Origin: Deltaproteobacteria bacterium
GTDB lineage: Bacteria > Myxococcota_A > Polyangia > Polyangiales > Polyangiaceae
Reading direction: 5' to 3'
Length of the DNA stretch: 64,000 nucleotides
Assembly: GCA_016218915.1 (NCBI GenBank)
Contig: JACRCQ010000050.1
Span: 1 to 64,000 of the forward strand
In this document: piece after piece, positions 24,711 through 33,646 of the stretch
How the letters are laid out: the number at the start of each line of letters is the position of its first letter
How positions within the stretch are numbered: the first letter of the stretch is position 1
Position numbers and translations under genes: made by a program
Notes under the pieces: generated by a model
What the model saw: the letters and a program-made list of their open reading frames with translations, nothing else
The model's database searches: none
Told to the model about the DNA's origin: nothing

Positions 24711-25748
24711 ATGCGATCGAAGCGAGGTTGGGCTTGTTTGGCTGCGGGAGCTGCGCTTGCCGCAGGGATCCAGGCCTTCGCCTCATGCACGACGTTCAAC
24801 GGGCTGTCCGCGGAAGAGCACAAGGACGCCGGGGTGCCAGAGGGGGGGCAGGCCGTGCCCGGCTACCTGTCGACCACGGACGCCGCGCGCGTTTGCTCGT
24901 TGCTCTTCTCGTGCCCGCACCTGGATCGGGAGTCGATCTCGACCATCGCGGTTCCGGCAGATGCCGCGAACTTCTCGATCTGCATGGATTGGCTGTCTGG
25001 CCCTGTGGATCCCGGGCGAATCGGGCTCGCGACACAGCGGGCGGTGCTGTCGTGCATGGCCAAGGCGACCACGTGCGATGCAGCGGGCGCCTGCACCGCG
25101 TTTGACGAGATCGCAGCGGACGATCCGCGCTGCGCGTCGGTGGACGCTGGCTACCTGGAGACCTGCACGGCGGAGGGCGATCTGGTCATCTGCGACAAGA
25201 TTCGCGGAAACCAGATCATCCACTGCAAGAACAGCTACTTCAACCGCGAGGGCAGCTGCACGCTCGGGTCGGACGGATGGAACTACTGCGCGGCGGGAAA
25301 GACCTGCCCGGGCGCGACGTGTGACGGGCTGTTCGTGCTCGACCTGTGCATGGCGAACGTGCACATGCGCTACGATTGCTCGGTCACGGGCCAGACCTGC
25401 GGGCTGGATTCGGTCTCGCAGACCGTTGGGTGCGTGGTCAACGACACGCTGGAGAAGTGCACGCTCGCAGGGACCAAGTGCGAGGGGGACAAGGTCTGGG
25501 TTTGCGATGGCGCTCAGGCGTCGTACTTCGATTGCGCGTCGCTGGGCTCGAAGTGCGTGGCCCAGGGTGGCTACGCCATTTGCGTGGGCTTGCTCGACGA
25601 GTGCTCACCTGCGGACAACGCGGGCGTGGTGTGTGGAGGCGACAAGATCTCGTTGTGCGTCGGAGGCAGGAAGACCTGGTTCGACTGCGCGTCGATCGGC
25701 AAGAAGTGCCAGCCCCCGGCGCCTCCCCGGACCGCGTGGTGCGGGTAG
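24711..25748 (+). CDS. Cys-rich lipoprotein of unknown function
   Basis: A 345-residue exported protein (ATG at 24711; a GTG at 24699 is possible). The lipobox-like FASC ends a typical signal. An N-terminal helical region contains CSLLFSCPHLDRES. The rest is rich in regularly spaced Cys, as C-x-G-x(2)-K-x(2)-C-x-G-x(4)-Y/F-D-C units (CEGDKVWVCDGAQASYFDC, CGGDKISLCVGGRKTWFDC). These suggest small disulfide-bonded repeats similar to other Cys-rich proteins in the window. No catalytic motif. It is convergent with the gene at 25765. Confidence 0.75.
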   Translation: MRSKRGWACLAAGAALAAGIQAFASCTTFNGLSAEEHKDAGVPEGGQAVPGYLSTTDAARVCSLLFSCPHLDRESISTIAVPADAANFSICMDWLSGPVDPGRIGLATQRAVLSCMAKATTCDAAGACTAFDEIAADDPRCASVDAGYLETCTAEGDLVICDKIRGNQIIHCKNSYFNREGSCTLGSDGWNYCAAGKTCPGATCDGLFVLDLCMANVHMRYDCSVTGQTCGLDSVSQTVGCVVNDTLEKCTLAGTKCEGDKVWVCDGAQASYFDCASLGSKCVAQGGYAICVGLLDECSPADNAGVVCGGDKISLCVGGRKTWFDCASIGKKCQPPAPPRTAWCG

Positions 25749-25764
25749 CCCACGCAATCGTCGC

Positions 25765-26637
25765 TCAGAAATGCCCGCCCAAGGTCGCGCCCGCGACCCC
25801 GCGTCCGCTCGACAGGTCGATCCACACGGGCCGCTGCGCCGCGCTCGTGGAACTCGATCGATCGCTGAAGAAGAAGTAGGAGGCTGCGCCCAGAGCCAGG
25901 ACTCCGACCCCGAGGGAGATGTCTGCCACGAGAAAGTCGCGGCTCACGTTGTCGACGTCGCCCTGGGGGCAATGCCCCTTGCATGGCTCCAGATCCGACT
26001 TGCCCGACATCCCCTTGAGCCCGAAGTAGGTGAAGCAGCCGAGACCCACGACCGCAACGGCTGCCAGCGTGATCGCGGGCGCCTTGCTCTTCTTGCTGCG
26101 GGGCGCGGCGCTGGTGGAGCGAAGCTCCACGGTGAGCACCCTGCTTTTCTCCCCTTCGCGGATCACCACCTTGCGCTCCTGCGCCTCGTAGCCTGGCGCT
26201 TCGAAGCGGAACAGGCGCGTGCCTGGGTCGACCGTGATCGCTGCCCCGTCCAGGTGCGTTGCCAGCAGCGCGCCGTCCACCGATACCCGCACGTCGACCA
26301 GGTCTTCGCTGCCGGACCGCACGGCCAGGACCACGCTCGGCAGGCTGCGATCCACTTCCTCGAGCCAGTGGAGGCAGTCTTTGCGCAGGGCTTGCGGGCA
26401 AGCGGGCCCCCCGCAGGTCAGAAGCTCGGTTCGGGCTTCGCGCAGGTGAGCGCTCATTCTGAGGCGCTGCGCGTTCTCGTAGGAGCTCATGCACGATTCG
26501 ACGCCGGCCGGGGTCTGGGCTGGCGCCTCGCTTGAGGTAGCACACGCTGCCAGCACGGCCGCGCAGCACAGTGCGTGACGGCTCCATCGCCGCCACGGGC
26601 TTGCGCGAGGAGAGCTGGCAGGAAACATCCGACGCAT
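25765..26637 (-). CDS. PEGA-like lipoprotein/membrane protein
   Basis: A 290-residue protein starting at one of two adjacent ATGs (26637/26640), with a lipobox-like AACA region after a hydrophobic stretch. The N-terminal helical part (CMSSYENAQRLRMSAHLREA and a Cys-rich loop) precedes a PEGA-type beta domain (VRVSVDGALLATHLDGAAI, DPGTRLFRFEAPGYEAQERK). Two C-terminal hydrophobic helices are visible (ITLAAVAVVGLGCFTYFGLK, ADISLGVGVLALGAASYFFF). It resembles the TPR-PEGA-membrane proteins common in Myxococcota, such as the one at 2289. It is divergent from the FHA-AAA regulator gene at 26740. Confidence 0.75.
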   Translation of the reverse strand: MRRMFPASSPRASPWRRWSRHALCCAAVLAACATSSEAPAQTPAGVESCMSSYENAQRLRMSAHLREARTELLTCGGPACPQALRKDCLHWLEEVDRSLPSVVLAVRSGSEDLVDVRVSVDGALLATHLDGAAITVDPGTRLFRFEAPGYEAQERKVVIREGEKSRVLTVELRSTSAAPRSKKSKAPAITLAAVAVVGLGCFTYFGLKGMSGKSDLEPCKGHCPQGDVDNVSRDFLVADISLGVGVLALGAASYFFFSDRSSSTSAAQRPVWIDLSSGRGVAGATLGGHF

Positions 26638-26739
26638 CATATCCCAGGGCTGACCCCAGATGCCAAACCCCGGCTGCCAGGGCACGCATGCGCGGCAAAG
26701 TCGCTAGCGCCAGGGGCTTTGAGCTAGTATTCGGTTCTC

Positions 26740-28056
26740 ATGGCAGAGGTCACCGAAACGCGGCACGGCTTTGGCGACGAAGCCCGACGGACCGGCTCCA
26801 TCGGTCTGGTGGCCGTGTTCAAAGAGGGAGCATCCACGGCGCCTTCCTGCATGCGTGCGATCCGGAGCCCCTGCCGCCTGGGTCGTGACGAGTACGTTGC
26901 GCTGCGGCTCGACGACGGGCAGGCGTCGCGAGAGCACGCCGAGGTCGCCCCTGCAGATGGCGGGCTGTGGGTGACCGACCTGGGCAGCCGCAACGGCACC
27001 TTCATCGACGGACAGAAGCTCACCGCGCGCGTGCTCGCCCCCATCGGCTCCACCCTGCGGTGCGGAAAGACGCTGCTCCGCGTGGTCGCCAACGTCGAGG
27101 CGTTCTCGGAGCACGTGCACAACCCCGGCGATCCCTTGATCGGAGGGCCATCGCTCGACCCGGTGCGCAGCACGATCGCTGCCATTGCAAAGCTCCCGGC
27201 CGCGGTGCTTCTCGAAGGAGAGACCGGCACGGGCAAGGAGAAGGTCGCAGAAGCGCTGCACATCGCCTCTGGGCGCACCGGATCGTACGTGCCGCTCAAC
27301 TGCGCGGCCATCCCGGGCGAGCTGGTCGAGGCCGAGCTGTTCGGCCACACCCGCGGGGCGTTTTCCGGCTCTTCCGGCGCTCGGCTCGGGCTGTTCCGGG
27401 CAGCCGAGGGGGGCACGCTGCTGCTCGACGAGATCGGCGATCTGCCCATGGCGACGCAGGCCAAGCTGCTGCGCGTGCTCGACAGCGGCGAAGTTCGCCC
27501 CGTAGGAGAGGATCGTCCGGTCCATGTCACCGCCCGCGTGGTCGCCGCGACCAACCTCGGCCTCGATGGCCTGGTTGCCAACGGCAAGTTCAGGGCTGAC
27601 CTGCTGCACCGCATCGCTGCCTGGCGAGTGAAGCTGCCGGCGCTGCGCGATCGCCTCGAGGACGTGCCTGCGCTGGCATCCCATTTCCTGGTGGGCTATC
27701 CGGTCTCCTTCACGGTCGAAGCCATGGAGCGGATGCTGTCGTGGACCTGGCCGGGCAATGTACGCGAGCTGCGCAACGCTGTGCAGGCAGCAGCAGCGCG
27801 GGCTGTGCAGGATTCCTCCAAGCAGATCACGCCGCGACACCTGCCAGAGACCGTGGGAACGAAGGCGCCTGAGGCGCCATCAGCGCCGCAAGGAGGCGAC
27901 GAGGACGCGGTGCTGCGGGCGCGCATCGAGACAGCGCTTGCGCTGCGGGCAGGCAACATCACGCATGTGGCCCGTGATCTCGGGTTCGGGCGCCCCTGGC
28001 TCTACCAGACGCTTCGTCGGCTGGGCATTGATCCGGCCTCCTACAGGAAGCGCTGA
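26740..28056 (+). CDS. FHA-AAA+-Fis regulator with degenerate sigma-54 contact loop
   Basis: A 438-residue protein. FHA domain at ~45-115 (CRLGRDEYVALRLDDGQASREHAE, SRNGTFIDGQ). AAA+ domain at ~135-335 with Walker A GETGTGKE (160-167) and Walker B GGTLLLDEIGDL. Fis-type C-terminal helix-turn-helix (NITHVARDLGFGRPWLYQTL). The loop that contacts sigma-54 is GAFSGS (206-211) instead of GAFTGA. Thr to Ser is tolerated in some activators, but the final Ala to Ser is unusual, so it may be weak, altered or sigma-54-independent. Its stop codon shares a base with the start of the kinase gene at 28056, implying coupled synthesis and phospho-control through the FHA domain. Confidence 0.9.
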   Translation: MAEVTETRHGFGDEARRTGSIGLVAVFKEGASTAPSCMRAIRSPCRLGRDEYVALRLDDGQASREHAEVAPADGGLWVTDLGSRNGTFIDGQKLTARVLAPIGSTLRCGKTLLRVVANVEAFSEHVHNPGDPLIGGPSLDPVRSTIAAIAKLPAAVLLEGETGTGKEKVAEALHIASGRTGSYVPLNCAAIPGELVEAELFGHTRGAFSGSSGARLGLFRAAEGGTLLLDEIGDLPMATQAKLLRVLDSGEVRPVGEDRPVHVTARVVAATNLGLDGLVANGKFRADLLHRIAAWRVKLPALRDRLEDVPALASHFLVGYPVSFTVEAMERMLSWTWPGNVRELRNAVQAAAARAVQDSSKQITPRHLPETVGTKAPEAPSAPQGGDEDAVLRARIETALALRAGNITHVARDLGFGRPWLYQTLRRLGIDPASYRKR

Positions 28057-29780
28057 TGCCTGCGGCCCGCGGTCCCGAACGCATCGGCCGATACCTGCTG
28101 TTCGATGCGCTCGCTTCTGGCGGCATGGCCACCGTGCACCTGGGACGTCTCATCGGCCCCGTGGGCTTCTCCCGAACGGTCGCGATCAAGCGGCTGCACT
28201 CGTACCTCGCCAAGCAGACCGAGTTCGCGTCGATGTTCATCGACGAAGCGAGGCTGGCTGCTCGGATCCGCCACCCGAACGTGGTCCCGATCCTCGACGT
28301 GGTCGCCCTGCCGAGCGAGCTGTTCCTCGTCATGGAATACGTCGAGGGCGAGTCGCTCTCCAAGCTGCTGGCATCCACCAAGGTCCAGAACAAGGGGATC
28401 GCACCGAAGATCGCTGCAGCCATCCTGGTAGGCGTGCTGCACGGCCTGAACGCTGCGCACGTAGCGACCGACGAGCGCGGATTCCCGCTCGGCATGGTGC
28501 ACCGCGACGTATCGCCGCAGAACATCCTGGTCGGTGTCGATGGCCTGGCGCGCATGGTGGACTTCGGGATCGCACAGGCGAGCCAGCGGCTGCAGATCAC
28601 CGGCACCGGCATCGTCAAGGGCAAGGTCGAGTACATGTCGCGCGAGCAGGTCTGCTTCGAGCGCGTCGACCTGCGCACCGACATCTACGCGGCCTCCGTG
28701 GTGCTCTGGGAAGCGCTCACGGGCCAGAGGCTCTTCAAGGGCACAGACCCTCGCGAGCTCAAGAAGCAGATCATCGCCGGCACGCCCCACCCGCCCAGCA
28801 AGCTTGCGTCCGCAGTGTCGCCCGAGCTGGATGCGGTGGTGATGCGGGGGCTGTCGACCGACGCGTCGCAGCGTTACCCGTCTGCAGCGGAGATGGCGGC
28901 AGACCTCGAGAAGACGGGCGGGATCGCATCGCAGCGGGAAGTATCCGAGTGGGTGCGCGAGATCGCTGCCCCGGTGATTGCGGTGCGGGCCGGGATGGTC
29001 GCGCGTGTGGAGGCGTGGTCGGAGAGCTCCGGCACTGGATCGCGATCGCACAAGGCGCCGGACCTGGAGGAGACCGTCGACTACAAGGACAGCGCCAGCG
29101 AGGACCTGTCTTCGAGCGCAGAGGCGCCGGTCGAAGAGGAAGAGTCGACGGAAGAGTCGGCTGTGACGCGGGCAACGGTCGACAGCTCGCTGGTGGCGAT
29201 CGACAACACGCTCGAAGGGATCGAGGGGGCTGCTCGAAAGCCCGGGCCAGAGCAGACGTCGGCGTACGGGGAGACCGGGGAGGTCCCATCGGATGCGATC
29301 GAGGCGCCGACGCTCGCGGCCACGCCGATCGCCCGCCAGGAGGAGCTGTTGGCAGCGGCTGAGACCCTGGCACTGGAGAAGAAGCCGCCGCAGAGGCCGA
29401 AGCGCTCGTTGGTTCCGGCGACAGCGGCTGCGGTTGCAGCAGCGTTGTTGGTGCTCGGGCTGGTCGGGTGGTGGGTCTCGTCGGCCCAGGGGCCAGCGGC
29501 AGTGGCGAGCGCGCCGTCAGCGACCGAGGGTGCACCCTCGGCGACGCTGAGCGCACCGTCGGCAGGGATGAGCGTGGCGGCTCCGGTCCAGGCAGATGCT
29601 GCGCCGGAGACGCCGGTTCCGATTGCTACAGAGTCTGCAGCGCCGGCCAAGACGTCAGCGCCACCGGCCAAGACCGGCGTACGCGTGGTCAAGCCGCCAT
29701 TGCCGCCCTCGTGCGATCCTCCCTACACGATTGACAACCTGGGAGTGAGGATCCCGAAGAGGCATTGTTTTACGAAGTGA
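28056..29780 (+). CDS. Membrane-anchored Ser/Thr protein kinase
   Basis: A 574-residue Hanks-type kinase. Gly loop ASGGMATVHLG, Lys45 in VAIKRLH, catalytic HRDVSPQN (Asp151, Asn156), DFG at 169-171 and an SPEQ-equivalent MSREQ show an active-type domain ending near residue 285. A long acidic Ser/Thr/Glu linker follows, then one transmembrane helix (around AAAVAAALLVLGLVGWWV) and an Ala/Pro-rich exterior with a short C-terminal Cys-containing segment. The one-base overlap with the FHA regulator gene makes that regulator a likely phosphorylation target (inference). The linker contains several Thr/Ser candidates for autophosphorylation. Confidence 0.9.
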   Translation: MPAARGPERIGRYLLFDALASGGMATVHLGRLIGPVGFSRTVAIKRLHSYLAKQTEFASMFIDEARLAARIRHPNVVPILDVVALPSELFLVMEYVEGESLSKLLASTKVQNKGIAPKIAAAILVGVLHGLNAAHVATDERGFPLGMVHRDVSPQNILVGVDGLARMVDFGIAQASQRLQITGTGIVKGKVEYMSREQVCFERVDLRTDIYAASVVLWEALTGQRLFKGTDPRELKKQIIAGTPHPPSKLASAVSPELDAVVMRGLSTDASQRYPSAAEMAADLEKTGGIASQREVSEWVREIAAPVIAVRAGMVARVEAWSESSGTGSRSHKAPDLEETVDYKDSASEDLSSSAEAPVEEEESTEESAVTRATVDSSLVAIDNTLEGIEGAARKPGPEQTSAYGETGEVPSDAIEAPTLAATPIARQEELLAAAETLALEKKPPQRPKRSLVPATAAAVAAALLVLGLVGWWVSSAQGPAAVASAPSATEGAPSATLSAPSAGMSVAAPVQADAAPETPVPIATESAAPAKTSAPPAKTGVRVVKPPLPPSCDPPYTIDNLGVRIPKRHCFTK

Positions 29781-29869
29781 AGGTGAGCAGAGCCGACCGA
29801 TCGGACACAGGACGTGCCGGCTCATCCAGCAAAGCTTCGCTTGCACCGCTGCCAAAGCGGTTACCCGCG

Positions 29870-29906
29870 CCATACAGAGTCAGGATAAACAGATTGACTC
29901 GTATGG
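29870..29906. promoter_or_regulatory. Inverted repeat upstream of the TraB/GumN gene
   Basis: CCATACAGAGTC and GACTCGTATGG pair over 11 bases (one bulged A) around a 14-base AT-richer loop. A possible -35 hexamer (TTGACT) overlaps the right arm. A second short hairpin, CACGCT-TGCAC-AGCGTG, lies at 29954-29970, just before the GTG start. An operator is plausible; function unknown. Nothing else is seen in the 200-base gap. Confidence 0.5.
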
Positions 29907-29980
29907 CAGCAAGCGTAGCCTGACTGTGAGCCTATGGGGCGACGTGGTCATCACACGCTTGCACAGCGTGAGGGGGTTTC

Positions 29981-31648
29981 GTGGCCAAGTACAGAAGGAT
30001 TCTCGGCGTAGTCCTGATTGTGATCAGCGCGCTCGGGTTCATGTCCTTGCCGGACCCCCGACAGGACAGGCACAGGGATGGGTCGATCTTCCTGCTGCTG
30101 TTGGCCGGAGCAGGCGCAGGTATGGTCTTGTACCCGAAGAAGCGTGTGCGGGGGCAGACACGCACCACAGCCAATCTCGGCTCCCGGGAGGATGCTGGGA
30201 CGCGAGGGGTTGCATCGGACGTTCCCAAGGCGGCGCCTGCTTCAGGCAAGAGCAGGGCACCCTATCCTTGGGGCAGCCACGACAGGCTGATGACGGTTGT
30301 CGGCGCAGGGCTCATCGTGGCCGGAATAGCTGGGCTCTTAATACGCGGGGTCGGCGATGAGCCGAACTCCACGGATTTTTTCAAAGCCCTCCTGCTGGGA
30401 GAAAAGCCTCCCCAGAAGGAGCCTGACACTTCGTGGCTGTGGATGGCGATCATGATCGCTGGTGGCGCAGGAATCCTGCTCGTTCGACGACCAGGGTCAG
30501 CGCCCATCCAAGGTCCAGCCGAGAGAGCTCAGGATTCGGAGGGTCCATCCACAACCGAAGAGAGTCCTGCCAAGGTCGGAGCGGCCAACAACGAGCTTGA
30601 CGCATCGACGCAAGGTGAAGTGCCTGATTCCGGCGCCGCCGAGGCCAACGTGGCGGACGCGGAACGAGTCGCCTCCGTCGCACCCCCCAGCGACGGCCCA
30701 GGCAAAGGGCCGTGGACCCGGTCGTGGATCTGGCTGGCTCCGCCGCTTCTCATCATGGCAGGCACTGCGATGTGGTTCTTGTGGGGCCGACCTCACACCG
30801 TGGAGCTTCCGCCCGCTCCTGATGAGCCTGTTGGCTGGAAGCCGCTTCTTTGGACGATTGAGGGCCCAGCGCCATGGTTCCTGTTCGGCACCATTCACAC
30901 ACCTGATCCGTCCTTGAAGAGCTACCCGGTGCAGCTGGTGAATGCGATCGCTAGAAGTGATGGAATCCTGACAGAGATGCCGCTGGATGCCGCCTCGATC
31001 CGCGATGCGCGTTTCCGAATGCAGAGGCCCGGACACGAGCTGCTGGAGGACCTCATATCCAATAGCACCGCCCAACGGCTCGATTCGTCTCTTCGGAGCC
31101 TGGGCGTTTCTCGGCTGCAGGTTGGCGCCGCCAAGATCTGGGCGCTGGCGCTGGAGCTGCCCATCCTCGGGTGCGGTCCGCTGGATGGCGACCCCGTCGA
31201 CGTTGCGATCTGGGGCATGGGAGCAGGGCGTGGCAAGGCGATGGGGGGATTGGAGTCGGTCGACGAACAGGTCAGCCTGCTGGACGACTTCACCCCGGTG
31301 GAGCAGGAGGAAATGCTCGAGGACGCATTGTCGCAAGTCGACGCATATCGCAATGCAGGACGTAACCTGTGCACGGAGATGGTCCGCGTGTATCGCTCAG
31401 GTGACGAGAAGGCGCTGCTGGAGGCGATGACGCAGTGGGTGCGAGACAACCCGCGTCTCAATCGGAAAATCGTCGAACGAGTCCTGCTGGAGAGAAACAA
31501 GAAAATGGCGGATCGGATCGAGCGTCGCCTCCGCTCCGCCCCTATTCGTTCCGTGGTCATCGCCGTTGGAGCCGCACATCTGGTTGGACCTGATTCCATC
31601 GTCGCGCTGCTGCAGCAGAAAGGGCTGCGCGTGCAACGGCAGGAATGA
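29981..31648 (+). CDS. TraB/GumN-family protein with N-terminal membrane segments
   Basis: A 555-residue protein. The GTG start follows AGGGGG. The N-terminal half holds hydrophobic helices (around ILGVVLIVISALGFMSL, IFLLLLAGAGAGMVLY, LMTVVGAGLIVAGIAGLLI, WLWMAIMIAGGAGILLV and IWLAPPLLIMAGTAMWFLWG) with polar, Pro/Ser-rich linkers. From about residue 280 it is a TraB/PrgY/GumN domain: PWFLFGTIHTPDPSLKSY, ILTEMPLDAAS, LARNLCTEMVR-like and VVIAVGAAHLVGPDSI. The GTIH motif is the proposed metal-binding signature of this family. These proteins are thought to be membrane metalloproteases, but activity is not established here. Alone on its strand, before a convergent histidine kinase gene. Confidence 0.85.
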   Translation: MAKYRRILGVVLIVISALGFMSLPDPRQDRHRDGSIFLLLLAGAGAGMVLYPKKRVRGQTRTTANLGSREDAGTRGVASDVPKAAPASGKSRAPYPWGSHDRLMTVVGAGLIVAGIAGLLIRGVGDEPNSTDFFKALLLGEKPPQKEPDTSWLWMAIMIAGGAGILLVRRPGSAPIQGPAERAQDSEGPSTTEESPAKVGAANNELDASTQGEVPDSGAAEANVADAERVASVAPPSDGPGKGPWTRSWIWLAPPLLIMAGTAMWFLWGRPHTVELPPAPDEPVGWKPLLWTIEGPAPWFLFGTIHTPDPSLKSYPVQLVNAIARSDGILTEMPLDAASIRDARFRMQRPGHELLEDLISNSTAQRLDSSLRSLGVSRLQVGAAKIWALALELPILGCGPLDGDPVDVAIWGMGAGRGKAMGGLESVDEQVSLLDDFTPVEQEEMLEDALSQVDAYRNAGRNLCTEMVRVYRSGDEKALLEAMTQWVRDNPRLNRKIVERVLLERNKKMADRIERRLRSAPIRSVVIAVGAAHLVGPDSIVALLQQKGLRVQRQE

Positions 31649-31670
31649 TGCGCTGGCGCGACGGACCGAT

Positions 31671-33428
31671 CTACGTCTCCTGTTCCGGGGTCGCGATCTC
31701 ATCGAGCGCGCGGCGCACCGCACGCAGCAGCGTCGCGTGATTGAACGGCTTCTCGATCAGCTTGACGCCAGGCTCGAGCACTCCGTGCCGCCCGATCACG
31801 TCCGCCGTGTACCCGGACATGAACAGGATGCGGATTCCCGGGAGCCGGTGCCTCACGCGATCCGCGAGCTCACGGCCGTTCAACCCGGGCATGATCACGT
31901 CGGTCAGAAGCAGCTCCGGCGGCTGCTCGAGCGCGTCGAGCATCGCAAGCGCCTCGTCGCCCGTCGAGGCTTCCACGACCCGGTACCCTGCCCCACGCAG
32001 GAATCGTACGGTCAGCTCCCGGACCTGCTTGGAGTCCTCGCACACCATCAGGGTCTCGGTTCCCCTGCACTGCTCAGCGGGCTCGTCGCACCGATCCAGC
32101 GTCTGCGGCGTGCCTTCGACTCGCGGCCAGTGAATGCGAAACACGCTGCCATGGCCGGGAACGCTATGGACGGCCACATGTCCGTCGGCCTGGTGGATGA
32201 GGCCATAGACCGTGGCGAGGCCCATTCCCGTTCCTTTTCCTTGAGGCTTGGTCGTGAAGAACGGCTCGAAGATCCGCTCCAGGACCTCGGCGGGCATTCC
32301 TTCGCCGTGATCCCGAACCTCCAGACGCACGTGGGGCCCCTCGCGAGCCTCTGGAACCATCTCGGTGTACTCGCGGTCCAGCATGATCGAGCCGACCTCG
32401 ATGGACAGCTCTCCACCCCGCGGCATCGCGTCACGAGCGTTGAGCGCGAGGTTCATGATCACCTGCTCGACCTGCGAGCGATCCGCCACGAACGTCGCTG
32501 GCTCCAGATCGAAGCTCGTCCGAAGGTTGATGCTCTCCGGAATCAGGCTTCTGAGCATGGGCACGAACTGGCGCACGACCTCGTTCAGGTCCAACAACGA
32601 AGGCGAGCCGACCTGCTGCCGGCTGAACGCGAGCAGCTGACGGGTAAGGGCGCTGGCGCGCAGCCCTGCGCCCCTGACTTCTGTGAGCTGTTCGAGCGCG
32701 CTGTTCTCGACCATCCGTCCGGGCTCCAGATCCATGAGCAGCAAGTCGGTGTTCCCGAGAATGGTCGTCAGAAGGTTGTTGAAGTCGTGCGCCACGCCTC
32801 CAGCGAGCTGTCCGATCGCCTGGAGCTTGCGGGTCTGCAGGAGCTGCTGCTCGAGCCGGGCGCGAGCGGCCTCTTCGCGACGGAGCATGATTCTCTGATA
32901 GGCGAGCGACGAGAGCTGGTTGGCCATGCTGAAGAGAAAGTCGCACACGGCGCGGAATCGCGCGGTCGACATCTCGGTCACCTCCAGGAACGCCTCCTGG
33001 AAGGCCCGCTCATCCGCTCCGATCTCCCGCGCATACGCGAGAATCCTCGCTTCGCTCAGCTGCTCGTTTCGCACCTGACCGATCAGCCAGTTCGCAACGT
33101 GCCGCTCGCCTGCGAAGATGCTCGCACCCCCGTCCCACAACCCACAGCTCAGGCACGGGCTCATCGTGGGACCGGTTGGATTCGGACGCCCCAGATTGGC
33201 ATCGGAATTCATGCAGTTCTTGAGCCCCTGATCGGTCTTGCGGATCACGTCGCGGCACAGCCGCGAGAAGTTGCTCGGCTCGGTCAACGGCTGCCCGTCC
33301 GGCAGCGTGATGATCGAAGCGACCCCGGTGGCGATCGCGAACGTGTCCTGCAAGTGCTGAAGGATCGGAAGCTCGATCAGGTCGAGCAATCCCAGGTCCG
33401 GTCCGTCTCGCGCAGCCGACGCGTCCAT
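31671..33428 (-). CDS. PocR-type sensor histidine kinase with C-terminal receiver (hybrid)
   Basis: A 585-residue cytoplasmic sensor. Residues ~12-180 match a PocR ligand-binding domain (LQDTFAIATGVASIITLPDG, CRDVIRKTDQGLKNC, CLSCGLWDGGASIFAGERHV). Its Cys-x2-Cys pair may bind a metal or act in redox. A coiled linker leads to the HisKA box (GGVAHDFNNLL, His214), and an HATPase_c domain follows (VIMNLALNARDAMP, KGTGMGLATVYG). The receiver occupies ~458-585: acidic pair ED (464-465), phosphoacceptor Asp510 in LLTDVIMP and Lys560 in EKPF. No transmembrane helices, so it probably senses a soluble ligand. The GTG at 33470 was rejected in favour of the ATG with AGGTGG. Confidence 0.9.
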   Translation of the reverse strand: MDASAARDGPDLGLLDLIELPILQHLQDTFAIATGVASIITLPDGQPLTEPSNFSRLCRDVIRKTDQGLKNCMNSDANLGRPNPTGPTMSPCLSCGLWDGGASIFAGERHVANWLIGQVRNEQLSEARILAYAREIGADERAFQEAFLEVTEMSTARFRAVCDFLFSMANQLSSLAYQRIMLRREEAARARLEQQLLQTRKLQAIGQLAGGVAHDFNNLLTTILGNTDLLLMDLEPGRMVENSALEQLTEVRGAGLRASALTRQLLAFSRQQVGSPSLLDLNEVVRQFVPMLRSLIPESINLRTSFDLEPATFVADRSQVEQVIMNLALNARDAMPRGGELSIEVGSIMLDREYTEMVPEAREGPHVRLEVRDHGEGMPAEVLERIFEPFFTTKPQGKGTGMGLATVYGLIHQADGHVAVHSVPGHGSVFRIHWPRVEGTPQTLDRCDEPAEQCRGTETLMVCEDSKQVRELTVRFLRGAGYRVVEASTGDEALAMLDALEQPPELLLTDVIMPGLNGRELADRVRHRLPGIRILFMSGYTADVIGRHGVLEPGVKLIEKPFNHATLLRAVRRALDEIATPEQET

Positions 33429-33646
33429 CGCACCACCTGCTGGCAGTGCTGCTCTGTCACTCCGCTCCACCTCAGGCCCCCGTGTGATTGTCCAGCTGTC
33501 AGACTATCCAGCACAGCGCCGCAGGAAACAAGCCTGCACCGTCGAATTCAAATCGCCGATTCCGGATCGACCCCGGCCCCAAGAGACGATTGTGTCCGTG
33601 CTGTGCGATGTCGGAGGCGCGGCGACCGCGTCAAAGGCGATCTTCC

